Shown: positions 46,587 through 57,020, counted from the first letter of the stretch. The stretch is DNA of 64,000 bases from Bradyrhizobium sp. CSA207 (GCF_029051685.1 NZ_JAACFT010000002.1:124001-188000), one strand, 5' to 3'. Numbers and translations: made by a program. Notes: a model not told the origin generated them from the letters alone.

Positions 46587-48158
46587 TCAGGCGCCACCTA
46601 CCCTCATCCCCGCCCGCCGAAATCCCTCGAGATAGTGCTCCCGATCCTCTTCCCGCAGCATCGGCAGCTCGCTTGTGATCCAGGCGAGTGAGACGCCTGG
46701 CTGGGCGCGGTGCAGTCCGTCCAGCGCGGCAGCGGCGAGTGCGGGATCGCCGAGCATGCCGGCGGCGGCCGTCAGCACGCGGTGTGCGCCGACGAAATCG
46801 CCGCGCTGACGCATCGACTCGCGCGCCATCTGCACGGCTCCCTCATAGTTGCGGCCGATGAACTGGGCGTAGGCGGCGACGCCGCAATAGATCGCCGCCA
46901 TTGGATCGCGCGGGCTCAGCCGCAGCGCGCGGCGCGCGGCGGCATCGCCGTCCTGCCACCGGCCCGTGTAGCACAGCGTCACGCCGTGAAAGGCGTGCGC
47001 CATCGCGAAATTCGGATTGAGCGCGAGCACCAGTTCGAACTCCGCCAGCGCATCGTCGAAGCGGCGGCGGAACAGATAGCTATAGGCGAGGCCGTGATGA
47101 GCCCAGGCGTCCTCGCGATCGGCTTCCACGGCCGCAAGCGCCGCGGCTTCCGCGACCGGCACGCTTGCGCCCATGTCGGCCCAGCCCATATGCGCGCCGA
47201 AAATATGGCTGGTCGCGAGCAGACCCAGCGCCTTGCCATAGGCCGGGTCGACAGCGATCGCCTGTTCGAGCAGCGCCTGCGCTGCTGCATTGTCCTCGCG
47301 CGTGATGCGCCAGTAATGCGACAGTGCGCGCATCACGAGGTCCCAGGCATCCAGGCTGCCCGGCGGCTTCTGCTGCGCGCGAAAGCTTTCGGCGGCATAG
47401 AGCTGCGGCTCGATCGCGGCGACAATTGCCTCGGTGATCTCGTCCTGCACGGCGAAGACGTCGGCGAGGTCGCGGTCGTAGCGCTCCGCCCAGAGATGGC
47501 TGCCGGTCGAAACATCGTTGAGCTGCGCCGAGATACGCAGCCGGTCTCCGCTCCGCCGCACGCTGCCCTCGACCACGTAGCGCACGCCGAGCTCGCGCGC
47601 GATCTCGTGGATGTGCACGGCGCGGCCCTTGTAGACGAAGGAGGAGTTGCGGGCGACGACGAAGAACCAGCGCAGCTTCGACAGCGCGGTGATGATGTCC
47701 TCGCTGATCCCGTCGGAGAAATAGTCCTGCTCGCGGTCGCCGCTCATGTTGGTGAAAGGCAGCACGGCGATCGCGGGCCGGTCAGGCAGCGCGAGCGTGG
47801 CCCGCGGCGTCGTCGTCCCACGGCCCGGTTCCGGCGCGGCCGCGACGCACTTGGTCTCGACGTCGCCGACGAACCGAAAGCCCTTGCGGGCGATAGTGCG
47901 GATCAGCGCCTGGCTGGCGCCGTTGTCGCCGACCGCCTTGCGCGCCGCATTGATCCGGCTGGTCAGGGTGGATTCGGAGACGCTGCGTCCGTGCCATATC
48001 TTGTCTATCAGCTCATCCTTGCTGACGACACGGTCGCGGTTTTCCATGAGGTGGACGACGAGGTCGAAAACCTGCGGCTCCACGGCAACGGGAACCTGCT
48101 CGCGGCTCAGCTCGCGCAAGTTGGTGTCGAGAAGGTGATCCCGGAACAGGAACTGCAC
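46587..48158 (-). CDS. CadC-type winged-helix regulator with TolB-N-like and TPR domains, paralogue 2
   Basis: 523 residues from GTG 48158. Same architecture as the gene at 43077-44627: winged-helix domain (about 1-102; VVSKDELIDKIWHGRSVSESTLTSRINAARKAVGDN), linker, IAVLPFTNMSGDREQDYFSDGISEDIITALSKL domain and TPR repeats. Long identical stretches (such as RNSSF.YKGRAVHI and SHLWAERYDR) show that the pair arose by duplication. The two copies flank the mddA-like and GFA genes and point the same way. Confidence 0.9.
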   Translation of the reverse strand: MQFLFRDHLLDTNLRELSREQVPVAVEPQVFDLVVHLMENRDRVVSKDELIDKIWHGRSVSESTLTSRINAARKAVGDNGASQALIRTIARKGFRFVGDVETKCVAAAPEPGRGTTTPRATLALPDRPAIAVLPFTNMSGDREQDYFSDGISEDIITALSKLRWFFVVARNSSFVYKGRAVHIHEIARELGVRYVVEGSVRRSGDRLRISAQLNDVSTGSHLWAERYDRDLADVFAVQDEITEAIVAAIEPQLYAAESFRAQQKPPGSLDAWDLVMRALSHYWRITREDNAAAQALLEQAIAVDPAYGKALGLLATSHIFGAHMGWADMGASVPVAEAAALAAVEADREDAWAHHGLAYSYLFRRRFDDALAEFELVLALNPNFAMAHAFHGVTLCYTGRWQDGDAAARRALRLSPRDPMAAIYCGVAAYAQFIGRNYEGAVQMARESMRQRGDFVGAHRVLTAAAGMLGDPALAAAALDGLHRAQPGVSLAWITSELPMLREEDREHYLEGFRRAGMRVGGA

Positions 48159-48705
48159 GTCGAAACTCAGGCCTCATGACAATATCAGGCAATTACCAAA
48201 GGAAATGATTTCGACCTAATTCTGTGAGTCCACCCAGGCGCGGCTTGGTTCACCGCAATCGCAAGATGGCTGCCATGCCATTTGCGGGCGGGAATACAAC
48301 CGGTGCGAGAATATGGCGGCTTGAATCAGATTATCGCTGCATCCGCGTGTTTTTCGTGGACGCGGTCGAACATGAGAGTGCCGCCGTTGGATTCTGAAGC
48401 GGATGTTGTGGTCAGTAAAACCCAACACCGTCATCCTGAGGCGCCGGAGCGTAGCGGAGGCCTCGAAGGATAGAGACGGCCCGGCTGCATCCCGGCCGTT
48501 CATCCTTCGAGACTTCGCGTGCGCCGCTTCGCACCGCACGCCTCACAGCTCGGATGACTGGCGGCGGCTTGCAGCGTAGGAGTATCGAACGGTCTTTCGT
48601 TAGGACGACATCGAAAGTGCTGCGAACGGCGAATGTCCATTGCCGAACAGCGCGGCCTGCGTAAGCTACCCTCCACGCAAAACTCCAACCACGAAGAAAC
48701 GCCCC
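48159..48705. other. 547-bp gene-free stretch upstream of the lyase gene
   Basis: No supported coding frame. 48159-48420 is comparatively AT-rich and includes the divergent promoter of regulator paralogue 2. A degenerate palindromic repeat occupies about 48430-48558. Confidence 0.6.
48430..48558. repeat. Degenerate palindromic repeat related to the composite-repeat core
   Basis: Outer ends GTCATCCTGAG (48430-48440) and CTCGGATGAC (48549-48558) face each other. Inside, CCTCGAAGGAT (48461-48471) and ATCCTTCGAG (48502-48511) form a second inverted pair. The TCATCCTGAGG and ATCCTTCGAGAC words recur in the repeat cores at 28.9, 46.4 and 53.0 kb. Confidence 0.7.
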
Positions 48706-50067
48706 ATGCCCGCCTTTCCCGCCTCGACCACCGTGCTCGACTCCATCCTGTTCCGCGACGCCTTCGGCACACCGCAGATGCGGGAGGTGTTTTCCGATAT
48801 CGCGCTGGTGTCGCGCTATGCGGAGGTCGAGGTGGCGCTGGCGAAGGCGCAGGGCAAATGCGGCGTGATCCCGCGGGAAGCCGCCGACCAGATCGCTGCG
48901 CGGACGAATGTCGCCGCGCTCGATTTCGATCTGTTGCGGCAGGAGACCGACATCGTCGGCTATCCGATCCTGCCGCTGTTGCATCAGTTGGTGAAGCAAT
49001 GCGGCGATGCCGGCCGCTACGTGCATTGGGGCGCAACCACGCAGGACATCATGGACACCGCCGTGGTGCTGCAACTGCGCGCAGGGCTCGAGATCATCGA
49101 ACGGGACATTGCCGCGCTGCGCGGCATCCTCGCAGACCTGTCAAAGCGCCACCGCGACACGCCGATGGCGGGCCGCACCCATCTCCAGCAGGCCTTGCCG
49201 GTGACCTTTGGCTATAAGACCGCGATCTGGCTTGCGATGTTCGACCGCCACGCCGAGCGCTTGGCGCAATTGAAGCCGCGCGTCCTGGTCGGCCAGTTCG
49301 CCGGCGCGGCGGGCACGCTGGCTTCGCTGGGCGACAAGGGTTTTGAGGTGCAGGAGGCGCTCTGCGCCGAGTTGAAGCTCGGCGTTCCCGCTTCGACCTG
49401 GCACGTCGCCCGCGACGGCTTTGCCGAGGCCGTGAACTTCCTCGCCCTCGTCTCCGGCTCCCTCGGCAAGATTGCGCTCGACGTCATGATCATGGCCTCG
49501 ACCGAGTTCGCCGAGGTCTACGAGCCCTTCGTCAAGGGGCGCGGCGCCTCCTCGACCATGCCGCAGAAGCGCAACCCGATCTCCTCGGAACTGATGCTCG
49601 CGGCGTCCAAGGCGGTGCGCCAGCACGCCGGCCTGATGCTGGACGCCATGGTGCAGGATTTCGAGCGCGCCACCGGTCCCTGGCACGCCGAATGGATGGC
49701 GATTCCCGAAAGTTTCGTGCTGACCGCCGGCGCCCTGCATCAGGCGAAGTTCGCGCTCGCGGGGCTCGTCGTGGACGAAGCCAAGATGAACGAAAATCTC
49801 TCCCTCAGCCGCGGCCTGATCGTCGCGGAGGCGGTGATGATGGGGCTCGCGCCGCAGCTCGGCCGTCAGGAAGCGCATGACGTGGTTTATGACGCCTGCC
49901 GCCAGGCCAATGAAACCAGTTCGAGCCTTGCAGAGGCGCTGTCCGCCGATCCGCGGATATCGAGCCGCATCGATCGCGCCACCATCGAGGCGCTCACCTC
50001 ACCGAAAAATTACCTCGGCCTTGCTCCGGCCATGGTTGACCGCGTGCTGAAATCGGCAACGCGTTGA
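48706..50067 (+). CDS. Fumarase/PurB superfamily lyase, adenylosuccinate-lyase or cycloisomerase type
   Basis: 453 residues from ATG 48706. The superfamily signature GASSTMPQKRNPISSE (about 288-303) is intact, and GRTHLQQALPVTFG and HWGATTQDIMDT supply the other two conserved regions. The tone is that of class-II fumarase/aspartase family proteins such as 3-carboxy-cis,cis-muconate cycloisomerase (PcaB) or PurB. No pca genes are adjacent, so the specific substrate is left open. Confidence 0.85.
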   Translation: MPAFPASTTVLDSILFRDAFGTPQMREVFSDIALVSRYAEVEVALAKAQGKCGVIPREAADQIAARTNVAALDFDLLRQETDIVGYPILPLLHQLVKQCGDAGRYVHWGATTQDIMDTAVVLQLRAGLEIIERDIAALRGILADLSKRHRDTPMAGRTHLQQALPVTFGYKTAIWLAMFDRHAERLAQLKPRVLVGQFAGAAGTLASLGDKGFEVQEALCAELKLGVPASTWHVARDGFAEAVNFLALVSGSLGKIALDVMIMASTEFAEVYEPFVKGRGASSTMPQKRNPISSELMLAASKAVRQHAGLMLDAMVQDFERATGPWHAEWMAIPESFVLTAGALHQAKFALAGLVVDEAKMNENLSLSRGLIVAEAVMMGLAPQLGRQEAHDVVYDACRQANETSSSLAEALSADPRISSRIDRATIEALTSPKNYLGLAPAMVDRVLKSATR

Positions 50068-50179
50068 AAACCAAAATGTGTGAAACTGCGTATCTTCTAC
50101 GCATCTCAAGATGCTCGCACTATTGCGCCGCGAGATGCTAGACTTAGATGAAACAGAGACTTTCGGCAGAGGACCCGGC

Positions 50180-51436
50180 ATGACCGATCAACGCATCACC
50201 TCGACCCCCATCGATCCTGTGAAACTCGACCGGCTGGCCGAGGTGGCGGTGAAGGTGGGCCTGGGCTTGCGGCCGGGACAGGACCTTCTCCTGACGGCGC
50301 CTGCCATCGCGCTGCCGCTGGTACGACGGATCGCCGTGCACGCCTATAAGGCCGGCGTCGGCATCGTGACGCCGATCTTGTCGGACGAAGAGATGACGCT
50401 GGCACGCTACCGTCACGGCCATGACAACAGTTTCGATCGCGCCGCCGGCTGGCTCTACGAGGGCATGGCGAAAGCCTTCGCCGACAACACCGCGCGGCTC
50501 GCTATCGTCGGCGACAATCCGATGCTGCTGTCGGGTGAGGACCCCTCGAAGGTGGCGCGCGCCAGCAAGGCCAATTCCATGGCCTATCAGCCGGCACTGG
50601 AGAAAATCGTCAATTTCGACACCAACTGGAACATCATTGCCTATCCGAGCCCGTCCTGGGCCAAGCAGGTGTTCCCCAACGATTCCGAGGAGGTCGCGAT
50701 CGGAAAGCTCGCCGATGCCATCTTTGCGGCGTCCCGCGTCGATCGCGAGGACGCGATGGCCAACTGGGCGAGCCACAATGCGGTGCTGCGCGAGCGCACC
50801 AACTGGCTCAACGGTCAGCGTTTCCGCGCGCTGCAATACGCCGGTCCCGGCGTCGATCTCACCATCGGGCTTGCCGACGGCCATGAGTGGGAGGGCGGCG
50901 CGTCGCTCTCCAAGAACGGCATCAGCTGCAACGCCAACATTCCGACCGAGGAAGTGTTCACGACGCCGCATTGCCGTCGGGTCTACGGCCATGTCGTGAG
51001 CTCGAAGCCGCTGTCCTACCAGGGCACGCTGATCGACAACATCGCGGTGCGTTTCGAGGACGGCAGGATCGTCGACGCCAAGGCCTCGCGTGGTGCGGAA
51101 GTTCTGAACAAGGTGCTCGACACCGACGAGGGCGCGCGCCGGCTCGGCGAGGTGGCGCTGGTGCCGCATTCCTCGCCGATCTCGCAGAGCGGGCTGTTGT
51201 TCTACAATACGCTGTTCGACGAGAACGCGGCGTCGCACATTGCGCTTGGCCAGTGCTACTCGAAATGCTTCGTCAATGGCGCGCAGCTCACGCCGCAGCA
51301 GATCGCGGCACAGGGCGGCAACCAGAGCTTGATCCATATCGACTGGATGATCGGCTCGGCCGAGACCGACATCGATGGTATCCTGGCCGACGGCAGCAAG
51401 GTCCCGGTGTTCCGCAAGGGCGAGTGGGCGAAGTAA
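50180..51436 (+). CDS. M29 family aminopeptidase
   Basis: 418 residues from ATG 50180. Family metal ligands appear in the GHEWEGG-like ADGHEWEGGASLSKNG region, in NIPTEEVFTTPHCRRVYG with the typical Glu-Glu pair, and in HIALGQCYSKCF and LIHIDWMIGSAETDIDG at the C-terminus. M29 enzymes are cytosolic dinuclear metallo-aminopeptidases. It is 112 bp after the lyase gene on the same strand. Confidence 0.93.
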   Translation: MTDQRITSTPIDPVKLDRLAEVAVKVGLGLRPGQDLLLTAPAIALPLVRRIAVHAYKAGVGIVTPILSDEEMTLARYRHGHDNSFDRAAGWLYEGMAKAFADNTARLAIVGDNPMLLSGEDPSKVARASKANSMAYQPALEKIVNFDTNWNIIAYPSPSWAKQVFPNDSEEVAIGKLADAIFAASRVDREDAMANWASHNAVLRERTNWLNGQRFRALQYAGPGVDLTIGLADGHEWEGGASLSKNGISCNANIPTEEVFTTPHCRRVYGHVVSSKPLSYQGTLIDNIAVRFEDGRIVDAKASRGAEVLNKVLDTDEGARRLGEVALVPHSSPISQSGLLFYNTLFDENAASHIALGQCYSKCFVNGAQLTPQQIAAQGGNQSLIHIDWMIGSAETDIDGILADGSKVPVFRKGEWAK

Positions 51437-51443
51437 GCTCTTC

Positions 51444-51466
51444 ACCTCTCCCCGCTGGGGAGAGGT
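51444..51466. repeat. Short hairpin between convergent genes, remnant of a repeat family
   Basis: A perfect 10-bp stem ACCTCTCCCC/GGGGAGAGGT with a GCT loop lies 8 bp after the aminopeptidase stop. No T run follows. It carries the same wording as the hairpins of the repeat at 41.1 kb. It may act as a weak bidirectional terminator. Confidence 0.6.
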
Positions 51467-51511
51467 AAGGCTCTCGGCAACAGACTTTCCTGGACTCTAG
51501 CGCGGCTCGCC

Positions 51512-52060
51512 TCACGCCGCCGCGGTGCGCAGCATTGGATTGCTGTCGATGCTGAAACGGTTGAACAGCGTCGTGAACGGGCTGCCGTCGGTGGCTCGCA
51601 CGATGGCGCCGGAGGCCGCGACCGCATCGTATAGCGCGCCGACCGGATCGTCGGCTTCCGGCAAATCGAGCGCGTCGCGGATGGCCTCGCGGGCCTGGTT
51701 GACGTCGCCCTCGAGTGTCGCCTCCAGCGCATCTGCAGCCCGCCGCATCTCCGCAAGGTCGCCGCCGGCCGAGAATTTGAGGACGTCCAGCCAATAGGGT
51801 CGGGCGACGACGAGCTGGACGAATGCCTCGAACGTGCCTGCGATGATCCCGGCGCGGCCTTCCGACGAGACGTAGAGCACATCCTGCGACGGCAACAGCA
51901 CGAAGGCGCCGCCCGAGCCATCGCTGCCTACCTGCCGGGGCTTTTCGATGCCGTCGATGGCGAACCAGGGCTCCTCGTCCGGCGCGAACGAGACGTCGAA
52001 GATGCCGAGCCACGCGACGACCTCGCTGCTGGCTGTCAGGACCTCGGGGGTCAGGGGCAT
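51512..52060 (-). CDS. Hypothetical cytoplasmic protein
   Basis: 182 residues from ATG 52060 (GGAG upstream); a more distant in-frame start would add 36 residues of poor character. Features include WLGIFDVSFAPDEEPWFAIDG, GGAFVLLPSQDVLYVSSEGRAGIIAGTFEAFVQLVV and a helical, acidic C-terminal half. The pattern of a loading-dependent strand followed by a helix is reminiscent of SMI1/KNR4-like proteins, but I would not assign that family. Convergent with the aminopeptidase gene. Confidence 0.65.
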   Translation of the reverse strand: MPLTPEVLTASSEVVAWLGIFDVSFAPDEEPWFAIDGIEKPRQVGSDGSGGAFVLLPSQDVLYVSSEGRAGIIAGTFEAFVQLVVARPYWLDVLKFSAGGDLAEMRRAADALEATLEGDVNQAREAIRDALDLPEADDPVGALYDAVAASGAIVRATDGSPFTTLFNRFSIDSNPMLRTAAA

Positions 52061-52300
52061 CGGCGTGGCTCCATCTTGGTGCGTTCGCGCGTTTTGTCGC
52101 ACCCTGGAAGGGATGGGTTCATGTGCGCGAATTTGCAGGGAAATCGCGACGTTAACCGCTTCCCGCATGCAACTTGGGGCTGATTTTGGGGGCCTGCGTA
52201 AGAAAGAATTAAAAGCCGGCTACTAGCGTTCCCGAAATCTTTTGAAAGGATCCGGACCCAAGCCCGGGTCACACATATTAATATCCCCAGGGGGAAGAAG

Positions 52301-52756
52301 ATGTCGCGCGCAATGATTGAAATTGGCAGTTGCAATGTGGATCTGGAGCTGCGGCCGATCGAGCCGTCCTGGATCATCGAGGGCAATCCCGTGTCGCGCT
52401 CGCACGTCCTGTCCACCAGCGCCGATGGCACGGCCCAGACCATTATCTGGGCCTGCACCGAAGGCCGCTTCAACTGGTACTACGACATCGACGAGACGAT
52501 CATGATCATGGAAGGATCGATCGTGCTCGAAAGCGACGGCATGCCGCCCAAGCGCTACGGCCCCGGCGACGTCATTTTCTTCCGCGACGGCGCCCATGCC
52601 AAATGGCATGTCGAAGGGCACGTCAAGAAGATCGCCTTTTGCCGCAAGACCAATCCCGTGATGATCGGTTTCCTGATCCGCGTCGTCAACAAGCTCAAGA
52701 AGATGTTCGCCGCCACCGGCGAGCGCCGTCCGGCTTCGCTGATGGGAGCCGGCTAG
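52301..52756 (+). CDS. Cupin domain protein
   Basis: 151 residues with a GGGGGAAGAAG ribosome-binding region directly upstream of ATG 52301. Cupin barrel motifs: RFNWYYDIDETIMIMEGSIVLES and YGPGDVIFFRDGAHAKWHVEGHVKKIAFCRK, matching Cupin_3-type proteins. A basic C-terminal helix (RVVNKLKKMF) follows. The metal-ligand pattern is partial (one clear His per motif), so catalytic activity is uncertain. Confidence 0.85.
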   Translation: MSRAMIEIGSCNVDLELRPIEPSWIIEGNPVSRSHVLSTSADGTAQTIIWACTEGRFNWYYDIDETIMIMEGSIVLESDGMPPKRYGPGDVIFFRDGAHAKWHVEGHVKKIAFCRKTNPVMIGFLIRVVNKLKKMFAATGERRPASLMGAG

Positions 52757-53102
52757 AGCTCAAACGATAACATTTCAAGGACGCTTCCCAGCGGCTACGA
52801 CGGAAGAGGGGGTGGGATCCACATCCGGCCCCTCTTCTCGTCATGACGAGCCTCGCACCTCGTCTCCTTACGCAGCAGCGCGGGTCGCGCAACCGCGCCC
52901 ACCGGAAGCGGCTGTGGCCCCTACGCCGCAGTGTGATCGCATATGGGCTAATCTTGTTCTGGCCGATCCTTCGAGACGCCCGCCTTGGGGCGGGCCCTCA
53001 GGATGAGGATGGAGTCCGCGGTAGCCGTTTCAACGGACGCCGATGCCTTAGCCTCATCCTGAGGGACCGCGGAGCGGTCGTCTCGAAGGACGAGGCGCGC
53101 GC
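52757..53102. other. 346-bp intergenic region containing the third composite-repeat core
   Basis: From 52935 the sequence is a repeat core related to those at 28.6 and 46.2 kb. The part from 52757 to 52934 holds no gene or recognisable signal. Confidence 0.65.
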
Positions 53103-53141
53103 TCAGGCCGGCCGAAAGGCCATGTGCGATAGCCCTGCCCT
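52935..53141. repeat. Composite-repeat core, copy C, overlapping a gene end
   Basis: Begins with GATCGCATATG (52935-52945) and ends with CATGTGCGATAGCCCTGCCCT (53121-53141). Internal words TGGCCGATCCTTCGAGACGC, CCTCAGGATGAGG and GCCTCATCCTGAGG match copies A and B; orientation is as in copy B. The left terminal AGGGCAGGGC is lost. The last 39 bases are translated as the C-terminus of the DUF1579-like protein. Confidence 0.8.
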
Positions 53142-53654
53142 AAGCCGCCTGGCCCTCACATCGACCACCAGCCGCCAATCTTGTGCGGCAGCCGGCTTGA
53201 CCTCGCCAAGCCAATGGAAGGAGTCGTCGGTGATCTCGGTAAACCTCCAGCGCGTTAGGTCACCAGATTCGGTCGTGCCTTCCTGCACGATATCCGCGCC
53301 ACGCGGGCGGCCGATCTGCTGGCGGAACACGCTGCGCCCGGGATCGAACCAGGCTATCCGCCACGCATCGATGGTCGGGTCGTAGACCCGCAACGTCGTG
53401 CCGTACCAGTTGCCGGCGACCGGAAATGCCGGGGTGCCGGCCGGGCGCGGGATGATCCAGACATCCTGGACGGCGCGGCCTTCCAGCACCCAGCCGAAAT
53501 GGATTTCGCCGGAGGCAGTGTGCTTCGTTCCATCAGGTCCGTGGGCGGTGATCTCGGCGTCCCAGTCGCCGACGAAGCGGCCGTAAAGCTGGAGCGCTGC
53601 TTTGTGCTCCGGATTCGGTCCGGCCGCGTGCAAAAGTCTCGCGAAGTCGCTCAT
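53103..53654 (-). CDS. DUF1579-like protein with a repeat-derived C-terminus
   Basis: 183 residues. GDWDAEITAHGPDG, GEIHFGWVLEGRAVQDVW and WYGTTLRVYDPTIDAWRIAWFDPG follow the pattern of DUF1579/lipocalin-like proteins, which bind or sense small hydrophobic molecules. The final 12 residues plus stop (RAGLSHMAFRPA) are encoded by the repeat core at 52935-53141, so the native C-terminus and stop codon were replaced or extended. Whether this changes function is unknown. Confidence 0.75.
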   Translation of the reverse strand: MSDFARLLHAAGPNPEHKAALQLYGRFVGDWDAEITAHGPDGTKHTASGEIHFGWVLEGRAVQDVWIIPRPAGTPAFPVAGNWYGTTLRVYDPTIDAWRIAWFDPGRSVFRQQIGRPRGADIVQEGTTESGDLTRWRFTEITDDSFHWLGEVKPAAAQDWRLVVDVRARRLRAGLSHMAFRPA

Positions 53655-53720
53655 GTCGATCTCCTGTTTTAAAGGAGATCAGCACGAACGAACTGAAGCC
53701 GGCTTGGAGAAAATTGCGCG

Positions 53721-54533
53721 TCAGACGCCGTCGAGGATGATCACCGTCGGCGTCGACGGCAGCCCATCCCGCGATATCCGGAAACTGCGCTCGGTGCGCC
53801 GGTCGATCTCGAACTGCTGACCGATCCCGCGCATGAAATCGTCGAGCGGGGTAGCGAAGCGGTGCATCGGCAGCACCACCGAGGCACGCAAGCGTTTGGT
53901 GATCTCGGAGATGCCGTCCAGCGACATGGTGTAGGTGCCGTCGATCGGCACCATCACGATGTCGAGCCGTCCGATCTGGGCGAAATGGCTGTCGTCGAGC
54001 TTGTGGTGGAGATGACCGAGATGGCCGATGCAGAGGCCGGCGACCTCGAAGATGAAGATCGAATTGCCGTCGCGGATCATGTTGGCGCCGGAATCGTCGC
54101 CGAAATAGCGGCGAATATCGGTGGTGACGTTGCGGATGAAGGTGTCGCCGATCCGTTCCGAGACGATGGCGGGCTTGCCGTCCTCGCCCCAGCCATGCAG
54201 CACATGGGGAATGCGCCGGTCCGGGAATAAACTGTAATGGGTGCTGTGGGCCCGGTTCATGGTGGCGACGTCGGGCAGCCGGCCGACCTGATAGGCGCCG
54301 CCATAGTCGGTCGCGATGCGCACGCCGCCCGGCGTGTCGATGAAATAGGTGGAATGGCCGGCATAGGTGATCTCGACCTCGGCTGCACTCGCCGCCTGCC
54401 GCAAGGCCACCGGCATCGCGCGCGGTGCCGCATGCGCCATCGCCAGGCACTCGCTGCGCTGTGGCTGCTGGGCGAGGGCAGGCGTGAGGAATGCGCCGAA
54501 CAGCGCCAGAGCCGCCGAAACCAGTCGCCACAT
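53721..54533 (-). CDS. Exported MBL-fold (UlaG-like) metallo-hydrolase
   Basis: 270 residues from ATG 54533 (MWRLVSAALALFGAFLTP, signal peptide, cleavage near ALAQQ). The metal-binding character is seen in EITYAGHSTYFIDTPGG, RAHSTHYSLFPD, GHLGHLHHKLDD and the VLPMHRF histidine near residue 215. This set is closest to the UlaG-like branch of the metallo-beta-lactamase fold, with substituted first-motif residues. Probably periplasmic; substrate unknown. Confidence 0.8.
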   Translation of the reverse strand: MWRLVSAALALFGAFLTPALAQQPQRSECLAMAHAAPRAMPVALRQAASAAEVEITYAGHSTYFIDTPGGVRIATDYGGAYQVGRLPDVATMNRAHSTHYSLFPDRRIPHVLHGWGEDGKPAIVSERIGDTFIRNVTTDIRRYFGDDSGANMIRDGNSIFIFEVAGLCIGHLGHLHHKLDDSHFAQIGRLDIVMVPIDGTYTMSLDGISEITKRLRASVVLPMHRFATPLDDFMRGIGQQFEIDRRTERSFRISRDGLPSTPTVIILDGV

Positions 54534-54626
54534 GCATCCGTCCCCGATGACTTCAGGGGAAAGTCTAGCGTGCAACGCAGCGCGTGGCCAACAGCGCGGG
54601 ATCAACAGCGCGTCAGTGTCGCACCC

Positions 54627-56149
54627 CTACTCCCGCCGCGGGCTGAACTTCCAGGTGATGGCGGTCAGGCTTACGGTGATCAGGCCGCTGATGAGGCCGG
54701 CGAGGGGCAGAGTGAGCAGCAGTGCGGCGGTCGCGGCCCAGCCGATCGAGGAGAAGGCCTCGGCGAAAGTTGCAAGCCGCGACGAAGTCTGGCGGCGGCG
54801 AAATTGGCTGCGCCGGGCCTGAACCCGGAACCAGAGCTGGATCGCGGTGGCGGAGGCCGCGCTGATGATGAGCGCGGCCGCAGTAATGGCGGCCTGGTGC
54901 GGTGAGGCGAAGGCCAGCGCCGCCACCAGCGGGCTGAAAATGACCGCGATCGCGATCAGCACCACCTCGACCTTGGCGCGGGTGACGCTGGACGGCGTCA
55001 GCGGTGCGGTCGCGACCAGATCGGGAGCGTCCTCCCCCGAAATCGTCAGCCAGGCCAGTCCGCCGGCAAGTTGTCCCGCCGCCATGACGATGACAGGCGA
55101 GATCAGCGTCAGCGCCGCGGAGCTGTCGGCAAAGCTGCGCCAGAGCAGCAGCGCCGGCGGCACCAGATAAAGCAGCTGCATCAAGGTTTGCGAGATCAGC
55201 CAGGGATCGCGCCACAGCAGCATGATTTCCTTGCGCCGGAGCGCCTGCCGCCGCGATCCGCCGCGAAAACGACGCACCTTCGCACGTCTCCGGCCGGACC
55301 TGCCGTAAGTCGCGGCATCGATTGCGGTGTCGGCAAAGCGGCCCGAGAAGATCGCCATCACGCTTCCGAGCAACACGAGCCCGAGTGCCAGGAGCAGCAG
55401 CAGCGCCTCGCTGTCGCCCATGGTCGCCCGCGCGGGCCACCACCAGATGCTGTCGACATCGGGAGCATGGTCGGCCACTGCACCGGAGGTCAGGATGGTG
55501 AAGCGCGACAGCGTGCCATAGGACATGATCGCGGCGACCTGGAGCGCGATCACGAAGCCGGCGCCGATGATCGCGGCCAGGATCTGGGCCACGAAGCGCG
55601 TCCGCGCCGGGCCGATCAGCCGGAACAGGAGAATGGTGACGGCAATCGCGATCGCCGCAGCCGACAGGCCCATGGCGACGACGACGCCGAAGGCGGTTAG
55701 CCATCGCGCGCCACCGCCGATCACCAGCACGTCGATGAACGGCGTCGAGAACAGCAGCGCCATCATCGTGATCGCCAGCGCGATCGCGGCGATGCGGACC
55801 GAGAACAGATTGGCCAGCGTCGCGGGCGACGACATGATCAGGTCGAGGTCGGCGCGCGCGTAAAACACCCGCGTCACTGATTCGATCGCCTGCGATAGCA
55901 TCAGCGTCCAGGCCAGCAAGATCGTCGCCGAGATCACGATCAAGGAGGATTTGTCGAGCGGCAGTTGCAGATCGGCGAATCGGCCGATCACCGCCCAGGC
56001 CGGCACGTGCAGAAACGCGGCGAAGAACAGCAGGCCAATGACGGCGGCGCGCGTCCGCCTGCGCCGGCCGCCGGTCATCATGGCGAGCCATTCGCGCCAG
56101 GCGAGCCGGAGCTCGTGGTGGGCAAACCAGGAGAGCGCGGTCGCCGAGC

Positions 56150-56153
<4 letters not shown>
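54627..56153 (-). CDS. ABC-2 type exporter membrane protein
   Basis: 508 residues from ATG 56153, which overlaps the upstream ATPase stop by four bases. About ten to twelve hydrophobic segments, Ala/Leu/Ile-rich. A basic stretch in the middle (SGRRRAKVRRFRGGSRRQALRRKEIMLLWRDPWL) resembles the coupling-helix region of large ABC-2 permeases. Together with the ATPase upstream it forms an exporter of unknown substrate. Confidence 0.85.
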
Positions 56154-56938
<785 letters not shown>

Positions 56939-57020
56939 GACTTGAAGATGTTTCGGCACGGTGAATCGCGCTGCAGCAAATTCCGGCATTCGGCATCGAC
57001 TAAAGGCAGGTCACCGTTTG

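Noticed and set aside
46710..48179. 489-codon open frame on the plus strand
   Set aside because: Antisense to CadC-type regulator paralogue 2; a similar shorter shadow occurs opposite paralogue 1, showing it follows from the codon pattern.
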